51,572 nt of DNA from an uncultured Alphaproteobacteria bacterium (GTDB lineage: Bacteria; Pseudomonadota; Alphaproteobacteria; UBA3830): positions 1 to 51,572 of the forward strand of contig CAJODB010000008.1 in NCBI GenBank assembly GCA_905233185.1, written 5' to 3'. Numbering within the stretch: the first letter of the stretch is position 1; every line of letters starts with the position of its first letter. The position numbers and the translations under genes were made by a program. The notes under the pieces were generated by a model, which ran no database searches, was not told where the DNA came from, and saw only the letters and a program-made list of their open reading frames with translations. Of this stretch, positions 42,037 through 49,415 are shown in pieces.

Positions 42037-43584
42037 ATGAAAAGCGTAATAAATTTTTTATCTGCAGCTATGTTGTTTTTGTGTACACCTGGCTTGTTAT
42101 TAGCTTTAGAGGAGAGCAATGGAAATAATAGTGAAGAAGCTACAAAAAAGAAGAACGAATTAGCAGAAAATTTTCCTTTTTCAAAATCAGAATCACCAAT
42201 AGAGAAAGATAAAGTTGTTGGCCTTAGGATAGAAGAAGGAAAAGTAACTCTCCTTGGACGTGAGAACAGATTCTACTCTGAAGGTATGTCTGGAGAAGAC
42301 GAATTCTCCAATTTAAATTTTTTCTCCCAATATCCTGACCTACTAAGCGTTGAAATAAAAGATATTACTCTCTCAAGTCAAGATCTCGAAAATATTTGCA
42401 ATTTTATAAGTTCAAGTAAAAAAATTAAAAATCTGGTTTTTAATTCATGTGTAATCGCAGAAGAAGATACAAAATACATAGCTGAGACAATAGAAAAATT
42501 AGATTCGCTTATTGCTGTATCTGTTAAGTTTATAAAGACGAAAGATAAGAAGGGAAATCTCATTAATATATCTCCACAAGCAATACAAGAGATAACACAA
42601 GCAATATCTGGAAGGAAAAACCTTACATCATTGAGTGTCGTTTTTGATGTTATAAATTCAAAATCGTGTGAACATATAATCTCAGCAATTAACCAATCCA
42701 ATAATATGGCTATGCTATCATTATGTTTGAATGAGATTGCCGGAGAAGAAGCAGAAAAATCATACAATGAACTTTCAGAAGCTTTATCTTCTTTGAAAGA
42801 TCTGAAAACTCTTTGTTTCTCCATAATGTTTGTTCCTGAAGCATGTATAGATACTCAAATTAAAAGCATATCCAAATTACAGAAGCTTACAAACTTGACG
42901 TTTTTAATAGGGAATTTAAAGGATACAAAACAATTATTTGAACATGCTACAAATTTTGGTAAGGCACTGGAAAAATTGCCTCTTATCACTAGTTTAAGAC
43001 TGCAAAATATGGAACTCCCGGCAACCGCAACACAACCAATCATGCAATCATTCAGCAAATTAACGAAATTAAGCTATCTTGATATGTCTGGTAACACAAT
43101 CGACAAAGAGGGCGGCGTTATTGTAGGAGATTCTTTGAAAAATGCTGAAGGTTTAAGAGCTCTTATCATGCGCAATTGCCGTATTAATTCAGAAACAGCT
43201 GTGGAAATATCCAAAGCCTTTTCAAGTACCTCACTTGCAGTAATTTGCTTAGGAAATAACAAAATAAAAGATGGGATCAAAAACCTCCAGCTGTCTGATT
43301 GTCATTACTTACGTTATATAGATCTGGCAATGAACGGAGCTTCAGCTGAAGATATTATGGCTTTTGCCGAAAATACCATTTCGCATGAAAGCTTAAATAC
43401 TGCAGATTTACGAAACAACTCAGATATTACGGGAAAGCAAAGAGATGATATTGCGCGCATGAAAGCTGATAAAAAATCTACAATTATGTACTTAATTGAA
43501 TGTGATTTGCCTAAACAGATTACGCAGAAAAAAATCAGAGAAAATACAAATGAGAATAACAATCAAGAGAAAGAAGAAAATTAA
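42037..43584 (+). CDS. Secreted leucine-rich-repeat protein
   Basis: The 515-residue product has a signal peptide (MKSVINFLSAAMLFLCTPGL, cleavage near LLALE) and, from about residue 95, roughly 28-residue leucine-rich repeats of the ribonuclease-inhibitor kind (SYLDMSGNTIDKEGGVIV, ALIMRNCRINSETAVEISK, AVICLGNNKIKDGIKNLQ, RYIDLAMNGASAEDIM). The C-terminus is charged and Asn/Glu/Lys-rich (NENNNQEKEEN). Such repeats are common in eukaryotes and in bacterial proteins that act on hosts, so a host-interaction role is plausible but unproven. GAGG precedes the ATG. It is followed by an ABC permease gene in the same direction. Confidence 0.8.
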   Translation: MKSVINFLSAAMLFLCTPGLLLALEESNGNNSEEATKKKNELAENFPFSKSESPIEKDKVVGLRIEEGKVTLLGRENRFYSEGMSGEDEFSNLNFFSQYPDLLSVEIKDITLSSQDLENICNFISSSKKIKNLVFNSCVIAEEDTKYIAETIEKLDSLIAVSVKFIKTKDKKGNLINISPQAIQEITQAISGRKNLTSLSVVFDVINSKSCEHIISAINQSNNMAMLSLCLNEIAGEEAEKSYNELSEALSSLKDLKTLCFSIMFVPEACIDTQIKSISKLQKLTNLTFLIGNLKDTKQLFEHATNFGKALEKLPLITSLRLQNMELPATATQPIMQSFSKLTKLSYLDMSGNTIDKEGGVIVGDSLKNAEGLRALIMRNCRINSETAVEISKAFSSTSLAVICLGNNKIKDGIKNLQLSDCHYLRYIDLAMNGASAEDIMAFAENTISHESLNTADLRNNSDITGKQRDDIARMKADKKSTIMYLIECDLPKQITQKKIRENTNENNNQEKEEN

Positions 43585-43649
43585 CATTTTTTTAGTAGGC
43601 ACAAGCATATATTGAGCAAGAAAAGTAGTTATAACAGGAGTGAATAAAG

Positions 43650-44537
43650 ATGAATTTAGTAGATGGAGCATTAAATATCTTTTCTTTATCACTGATTTTT
43701 GCATTAATTAGTTTCAGTGTATATCTGACCACATCTATTATGAAAGTTACGGATATAACCTGTGACAGTTGTGTTACACTTGGAGGATGTACATACGGAG
43801 CTTTGGTTCTTGCCGGAATTAACCCTATAACAGCTTTTATATGTGCGACTATTTGCGGAATTATTGCGGGATTTATTGTTTCATCTATTACAAATCATAT
43901 AAGAGCTGAAATTGTATTAAGTAGTGTCATAACAATATCAATTCTTCAAACTTTTATAATCAAATTAAATAGTTTTGGAGATGCCATAAGAAGTACTCTA
44001 CATAAATCAGGAATCGGCTGCTTATCAAATATAACTCCGGCCACAAATGCTGTAATTATTACTATATTTGTACTTATTTTCGCTTTTATGTTCTTTAAAT
44101 TTCTTAATTCTGAATACGGACTTGCAATGCGAGTTTACGGAGATGGCATAATAGTATCAGAATCTCTTGGAATTGACACAAAACAAGTTCTTTGTATAGG
44201 TCTTGGATTAGCAAATGGTATTGCAGCAGGATCCGGCGCTTTGTTAACCCAAGTTTTGGGCGATTTCTCAAGCACAATGGGAACAGGATCTCTCGTTTTT
44301 GGTATAGCATCCGTAATAATAGGAGAAAAACTGTTGGAAGTTAACTCAATAAAAGCTGCAATAATATCATGTTTCATAGGTTCAATTGTTTACAAAATAG
44401 CGATTGAAATATTCACTTCTCTTGGTTCAAATACTGTTGGTTCTGAATATAACAGCATAATAATTGCTATCGTTTTGATATTTCTTATGGTCGGTATAAA
44501 TGATCAAAGAAAACAAGGAAGCTTGGAAAACTTTTAA
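43650..44537 (+). CDS. ABC transporter permease (TrpY/COG4120-like)
   Basis: The 295-residue product has about eight hydrophobic helices and resembles the uncharacterised/aromatic-amino-acid ABC permeases related to the branched-chain family: SVYLTTSIMKVTDITCDSCV, GAFVYGAL-like LGGCTYGALVLAG, EYGLAMRVYGDG and SESLGIDTKQVLCIGLGLAN. It should sit in the inner membrane with an ATPase encoded by the next gene, 12 nt later. No substrate-binding lipoprotein gene of the system is present in the window, and the partner ATPase looks degenerate. Confidence 0.8.
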   Translation: MNLVDGALNIFSLSLIFALISFSVYLTTSIMKVTDITCDSCVTLGGCTYGALVLAGINPITAFICATICGIIAGFIVSSITNHIRAEIVLSSVITISILQTFIIKLNSFGDAIRSTLHKSGIGCLSNITPATNAVIITIFVLIFAFMFFKFLNSEYGLAMRVYGDGIIVSESLGIDTKQVLCIGLGLANGIAAGSGALLTQVLGDFSSTMGTGSLVFGIASVIIGEKLLEVNSIKAAIISCFIGSIVYKIAIEIFTSLGSNTVGSEYNSIIIAIVLIFLMVGINDQRKQGSLENF

Positions 44538-44549
44538 TGGAGGAAAAAT

Positions 44550-45332
44550 ATGATTCGTGTAGAAGACGTATTCGTTGTATTTTGTGGCGGAACTCCATTA
44601 GAAAGAGTCGCGTTACGCGGAATTAACTTCAATGTCAACGAAGGTGAAGTTGTATCAATAATCGGCAATAATGGAAGCGGAAGAAGTACTATATTAAGAT
44701 TTCTTGCAGGACATATTACTTCCAGCTTCGGAAGAGTTTGGCTTGATAAGATCGACATAACTCGACAGAGCCTCGCTGAAAGATCAAATTATGTTTCAGC
44801 TGTCTTTTATGACGAAACTATAGGTTCGGCAGGTAATCTCACCTTGTTGGAAAATCTTGTTATGGCAAGCATGCATCATCAATCCAGAAGTATTTTTTAT
44901 CCGGCTATAGATGAAGAAATGCGAGAAGTATTCTTCCAACAATTGAAAGAGTTAGATTTTATGGGAATGGAAGAATTGCTTGATGAAAAGGTATGTAATC
45001 TTTCAAAAACACAAAGACACGTTCTTTCACTTCTTATTGCTGTAATAAAAGAAGCGAAACTTTTGTTAATCGATGAACATTCAACAGGATTAGACAAAGA
45101 GTCGGCTGATGCTCTGCAAGAAGTGACAAATAAAATCATAAAATCAAAAAAGATAACGACTATAATGGCTGTAAGTGATCCTAAAATTGCATTAGAAGTT
45201 TCAGACAGGGCTATTGTTTTAAGCCGCGGACAGATAGTTATGCAAATAGATACAAAAAATAAATCTAAAATAAAGATTGAAGATATCTATAATTCATTTA
45301 ATATTGATCCTATAGTTAGAGGCATAAAATAG
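44550..45332 (+). CDS. ABC transporter ATP-binding protein with degenerate motifs
   Basis: The 260-residue product has the ABC ATPase fold and pairs with the permease 12 nt upstream. The motifs are altered: Walker A is GNNGSGRST (residues 39-47) with R45 in place of the catalytic Lys (AGA codon at 44682-44684); the signature reads NLSKTQ instead of LSGGQ; and the H-loop region is TIMAVSDPK with no His. Walker B and its Glu (LLLIDEHSTGLD) are kept. The frame is otherwise intact with a GGAGG ribosome binding site. I infer poor or no ATP hydrolysis; a regulatory or structural role, or early decay, are options. Confidence 0.82.
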   Translation: MIRVEDVFVVFCGGTPLERVALRGINFNVNEGEVVSIIGNNGSGRSTILRFLAGHITSSFGRVWLDKIDITRQSLAERSNYVSAVFYDETIGSAGNLTLLENLVMASMHHQSRSIFYPAIDEEMREVFFQQLKELDFMGMEELLDEKVCNLSKTQRHVLSLLIAVIKEAKLLLIDEHSTGLDKESADALQEVTNKIIKSKKITTIMAVSDPKIALEVSDRAIVLSRGQIVMQIDTKNKSKIKIEDIYNSFNIDPIVRGIK

Positions 45333-45366
45333 TTTGTTAAAAATGGAAAGAAGGAAAATTATCATC

Positions 45367-45780
45367 ATGAATACAGAAAGATTAATTGAAAGTGTTTTTT
45401 TTGTGTGTATATCAGTTGGATATATTACCGCATCTGATCCAATGGCACAAAATATGGAAAAAGGAACAGACGCTGTACAATCATCAATATCTACCCATTC
45501 AACAAGACCGATATCAAGAGATGAAAGCGTAAGAGAGCATGATCCTAAACGGAAACAAACAATAAAAAATGACGAACGTTTTGGAGATGAAGAAGAGGAT
45601 TTGGACTCTTGCGATGACGTGCCATCTTCTTTTGATAAAAAGAAACTGCTTTCATTCTTTGATAGACAGCGCCATGCAGAGCTTTCTGAACAACGTCAAG
45701 ATCAATATAATAAAGGTATAAAACCACAGCCATTTAAAAAAGCGAAAAAAGCCAAAAAGAAAACACAAAACAATGAATAA
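45367..45780 (+). CDS. Hypothetical protein, possibly secreted
   Basis: No family is recognised. From ATG 45367 the 137-residue product begins with a moderately hydrophobic stretch (RLIESVFFVCISVGYITA) that could be a signal peptide cut before SDP. The remainder is highly charged and probably disordered: an acidic patch (DEEEDLDSCDD) in the middle and a Lys-rich end (FKKAKKAKKKTQ). Earlier in-frame starts at 45334 and 45343 would put a basic segment before the signal. It follows the ABC ATPase gene closely and converges on gmk. Confidence 0.55.
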   Translation: MNTERLIESVFFVCISVGYITASDPMAQNMEKGTDAVQSSISTHSTRPISRDESVREHDPKRKQTIKNDERFGDEEEDLDSCDDVPSSFDKKKLLSFFDRQRHAELSEQRQDQYNKGIKPQPFKKAKKAKKKTQNNE

Positions 45781-45823
45781 GAAAGTCATTTGTTAATCGA
45801 ATTTTCTTAAATAAAAAGAAAAC

Positions 45824-46399
45824 TTAACAAGACGCTGTTATATTCGCAATTTTTTCAAAAATTTCTGATGCAGCATCTGCAATTTTTACATTTTTCACAC
45901 GAAAATCAAATTCATCTTTGTGTCTCATATCTTCTGTGATCATATTCATGCGCTGTTTTATGATGTTTTCAGAATCTGTGCCACGAGATCGTATGCGTGT
46001 TTCTAAATCCTTCAAAGATGGAGGAAGCAAAAAAAATCCAATGACATTTTCTTTAAATGATCTTTTTATTTTTAAAAAACCTTCCCAATTGATAACTAGT
46101 AACGCATTAATCCCCTGCTCTATTTTTTCTTTGATAGTTGAAACAAGTATTCCGTAATAATTACCATATACTTCCGACATTTCAGCGAAATCTCCATTTT
46201 CAGAATGTCGCAAAAATTCATCTTTGCTCATAAAAAAGTAATCTACACCTTCGACTTCACCATTTCTTTTTGCGCGAGTTGTGCAAGTAATAATTCTTTG
46301 TAAATTTATTTTTTTTTGTTTCAAAAGTTCGTTCGCAACAGAAGTTTTCCCTACAGCTGATGGTCCTGATATTACGAACAAAAATCCTTTTTTCTTCAT
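45824..46399 (-). CDS. gmk: Guanylate kinase
   Basis: Gmk phosphorylates GMP to GDP with ATP. The 191-residue protein has the P-loop GPSAVGKTS (about residues 12-20), the GMP-binding RIITCTTRAKRNGEVEGVDYFF, NGDFAEMSEVYGNYYG and the lid with TRIRSRGTDSENIIKQRM. Length is slightly below the usual 205. Its start overlaps the stop of the outer-membrane protein gene by 4 nt, so the two are translated together. Confidence 0.95.
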   Translation of the reverse strand: MKKKGFLFVISGPSAVGKTSVANELLKQKKINLQRIITCTTRAKRNGEVEGVDYFFMSKDEFLRHSENGDFAEMSEVYGNYYGILVSTIKEKIEQGINALLVINWEGFLKIKRSFKENVIGFFLLPPSLKDLETRIRSRGTDSENIIKQRMNMITEDMRHKDEFDFRVKNVKIADAASEIFEKIANITASC

Positions 46400-47205
46400 T
46401 TAGTTAGATCCGATAACGAATTAGGCATAGAATCCGTTTTCGAAATTGTATATGTTCCCAAAATTCGCACTTCAACACGGCTTATTTTGGATTTATGCTC
46501 AATCCCGTTGATCGTTTTCTTATGAATCCTCTTTTTTACAGGAAATCCGATTTCCATGCTTGCACCTATTTTTTTATTTATCCTGTATTCTCCTCCAATT
46601 GCTATGTTAGGCGCAATAGCATTTACGCTTGCCGTTGCGAAATTTTTTCCGTTTAAATCATAAGTGTATTTGCCTGAAATTCTTGATATACCAAGCTTTA
46701 AATAAACCACGCATCTTTGCTTTCGAAATAAATACCCAGCTTTCAATCCCAATGAAGGTGTAATCATATCTGTTTGTAGTTTCGCTTTTCTTTCTCCTGC
46801 ATCAGATATACGGGAATCAAAATCCTCATTTAAAGCCTTCCAGCTATCTTCTTTCTTCTTTTTCGGAGCTATATCCGCAAGAATTTGTACTGCAAGAAAC
46901 AGTTTATTCTTAAAGGATTTTGCATATTCTAAGCCTGCTGTAAGACCGAATACGCCAATTTTTTGCGATGTTGTTTTCTGACCATTCGTAATTGATCCTT
47001 CAAATTTTTGAGGACCTATTAATATACCCAGAATTCCCTTTATTCCATCAGGAGAAGCTGCTTTATCTACCGCTGTTTGACTGATTTGTGCAATAATTTC
47101 CGGATCCATACCATTCGCACCAGCATTATTGTCATTTGCAGCAGTAGCTTGCATGAAAAATAAAGCCCCCGAAAAGAAAAGACAAAAACTTGCAATTTTT
47201 TTCAT
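46396..47205 (-). CDS. Outer-membrane beta-barrel protein (OmpA/OmpX-like porin fold)
   Basis: The ATG at 47205 has GGGAG 7 nt upstream and starts a signal peptide (MKKIASFCLFFSGALFFMQA, cleavage TAA-NDN); a longer frame from 47250 is unlikely. The 269-residue product shows alternating hydrophobic strands (FGLTAGLEYAKSF, SLGLKAGYLFRKQRCVVYLK, ASMEIGFPVKKRI) expected of an 8-10 strand barrel, ending in a strand (VEVRILGTYTISK). No exact family is recognised. It overlaps gmk by 4 nt, an unusual partner. Confidence 0.7.
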   Translation of the reverse strand: MKKIASFCLFFSGALFFMQATAANDNNAGANGMDPEIIAQISQTAVDKAASPDGIKGILGILIGPQKFEGSITNGQKTTSQKIGVFGLTAGLEYAKSFKNKLFLAVQILADIAPKKKKEDSWKALNEDFDSRISDAGERKAKLQTDMITPSLGLKAGYLFRKQRCVVYLKLGISRISGKYTYDLNGKNFATASVNAIAPNIAIGGEYRINKKIGASMEIGFPVKKRIHKKTINGIEHKSKISRVEVRILGTYTISKTDSMPNSLSDLTK

Positions 47206-47287
47206 AATAATCTCCCTTTTTCGCTTGAAGAATATCACATAATCTTGCAATGTTTAATAAAAAATAAACTAATTTGATTAAAAATTT

Positions 47288-49222
47288 ATGATTATGAAAA
47301 AAACTTGGGCACAACAATATATAATTGAACTGATAATCCTTCCGATATTATTACTGATAGTTACGGCTTCGTTTTATATGCAATCCCAAACTGAATTTAT
47401 AGATACAGATGATTGCATGCGACTTGTAAGAATCCGAGATTTTTTTAATCACTATGATTTATCTGATAATATAATAAAAAGATGCAACGTTCCTTATGGA
47501 TGTAGTCTACATTGGACTCGTTTTTACGACTTCTTTCTTATAATTCCCTCATATATTTTAAGCTTCTTCACTGGATCAATAGATAAAGCGATATATTACG
47601 TAGGATTTTGTATAACACCTATAATAAGAATCGTTACAACAGTAGTTTTTCTGAAAGTAATGCAAAATCTTATGCGCAGAGATGATGCTTTTTTGTGCGC
47701 TGTACTATTTGTAGTGCACCCGATAATGACAGTTAACGGGAATTTCGGAAGACCCGATCATCATGCGTTTATAATGTTATTTATAATATTGTTTTTAGGC
47801 TGTATTTTTGAAGCAATAAAAAGCAATTTTAAGAAGCATTATTTAAGCACCGCACGGCTTACGACCTTATGTATATGGATTTCTCCCGAAACGCTTATTC
47901 CGTTACTTATTGTCGATGGCGTATTATTTCTATACGCATTTAAACAAAAAGAATGCAGAAAAAAACATAATATTTTTCATTTTTTATGCCTCAAAAATTT
48001 AGAAGTAGCATGCAACATAGGACTACTTTTGCTAATCTCGTCCCCTTCTCTCCACAATAGCGACTGTTATACTTATGGAATGGTTACAATCGTAGTATCC
48101 TTGTATATCGCACGTATATTTTTAAAAAACAGAAGATCATCGGATTTCTTTCTCCTTCTATATCTTCCTATCATAATGAACTTGCCGAACATACCTGTTT
48201 ATTACGATGAAATTTCCGCTGTTCATTGGGGACTATATACGTCAATAGCATACTTCTTCTATATATTTGCTTATAAACCAGAAAAACCGATCAATTTTAT
48301 TTTCGCAATAGCTATAGGCCTCGTGTTTCTTGGCGTATATCCAAAATTTCTGCAAGGTATGGAAGCCGATATAACACCATATGTAAAGGAAATTTGGCTA
48401 AAAAAAATCAGCGAAATGCAGTCTCCATTTACAAGCGGAGACCATGTCTTATATATTTTTCACGCTGTATTCGTATTAGTAGCTATATTTAATAAATCAC
48501 GCGAATTGCTTATTGAAAAATACAAAAATGAACAGCACAAAACTATTTTGTGGATAGTAATTATCTCATGCTCATTCGTTTACTTGATTCTTGCTGGATT
48601 AGCAAACAGGATGCTGTTCTTTTCATCATTATTCAGCCTGCCGTTACTCCTGGATTTAGGAATGAATAGCGTATATGTCGAAAAAATAAATAAATGGGGA
48701 AGAATAACAATAACACTTTTTATTACTTTGCTGTTTATTTTTATAACAGACGTTAATGATAGAGAAGATGAAAACAATGCTGAAATAACAAAAAATGAAT
48801 ATACGACACGAGAATTGTTTGCAGAAATAGATAAGTTGAGTTCAACTCCTGTCGTAATTATGGCACATTCTAACGATGGACCGAATATTTTATATTATAC
48901 AAAGCATTGCGCAGTTGGCGCTCCATATCATAGGCAACAAGAAGGAATAATTTCATCCTATAAAGTAATGGAAGCAATATATGATGAAGATGAAATAAAA
49001 AAAGAGCTCATAAAAACAAATGCTTCTTATATTCTCATACTAAAATCACCGGCACGATATAATATAAACGCTAATAAAAAAGCAAAGAATCTTAAACAAT
49101 CCCTACCTGACATGATAATTTCCGAAAAAAACTATCCAAATTGGATTAGTATTGTGAAATTACCAAAGAAATTTAAGGATGTAATTGTTGCAAAGATAGA
49201 TAAAGAAAAGATACGAGATTGA
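47288..49222 (+). CDS. Polytopic membrane protein, GT-C glycosyltransferase-like
   Basis: The 644-residue product has a signal-anchor, a first extracytoplasmic loop with IDTDDCMRLVRIRDFFNHYD and CSLHWTRFYDFFL, then about ten hydrophobic helices and a soluble C-terminal domain (about 510-644). The acidic motif in the first loop after TM1 and the GRPDHHAF segment in a later loop are the arrangement of GT-C enzymes such as STT3/PMT that use lipid-linked sugars. Related alphaproteobacterial proteins carry a DDAMRL-type motif. Substrate is unknown. The start is ATG 47288 or 47294; it is divergent from the outer-membrane protein gene. Confidence 0.65.
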   Translation: MIMKKTWAQQYIIELIILPILLLIVTASFYMQSQTEFIDTDDCMRLVRIRDFFNHYDLSDNIIKRCNVPYGCSLHWTRFYDFFLIIPSYILSFFTGSIDKAIYYVGFCITPIIRIVTTVVFLKVMQNLMRRDDAFLCAVLFVVHPIMTVNGNFGRPDHHAFIMLFIILFLGCIFEAIKSNFKKHYLSTARLTTLCIWISPETLIPLLIVDGVLFLYAFKQKECRKKHNIFHFLCLKNLEVACNIGLLLLISSPSLHNSDCYTYGMVTIVVSLYIARIFLKNRRSSDFFLLLYLPIIMNLPNIPVYYDEISAVHWGLYTSIAYFFYIFAYKPEKPINFIFAIAIGLVFLGVYPKFLQGMEADITPYVKEIWLKKISEMQSPFTSGDHVLYIFHAVFVLVAIFNKSRELLIEKYKNEQHKTILWIVIISCSFVYLILAGLANRMLFFSSLFSLPLLLDLGMNSVYVEKINKWGRITITLFITLLFIFITDVNDREDENNAEITKNEYTTRELFAEIDKLSSTPVVIMAHSNDGPNILYYTKHCAVGAPYHRQQEGIISSYKVMEAIYDEDEIKKELIKTNASYILILKSPARYNINANKKAKNLKQSLPDMIISEKNYPNWISIVKLPKKFKDVIVAKIDKEKIRD

Positions 49223-49415
49223 TATGGTGCTTAGTGCATTTTAATTATTTTTTCTTTATAAAATATTCTATTGTCAGAAAGAAGTTATATATTAACATCT
49301 CATGTAATTACAAATGCAGAAGTAGAATATGAAATGAAAGTTATAAAGAGATATTAAAAGAGATCTAAGAACATTCTTATTCGTTTTCTCTTAAAAGATA
49401 TATTTATATTCTCGT

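Noticed and set aside
42378-42824. 148-codon antisense frame within the LRR gene
   Set aside because: Shadow of the repeat-rich sense gene; no start context.
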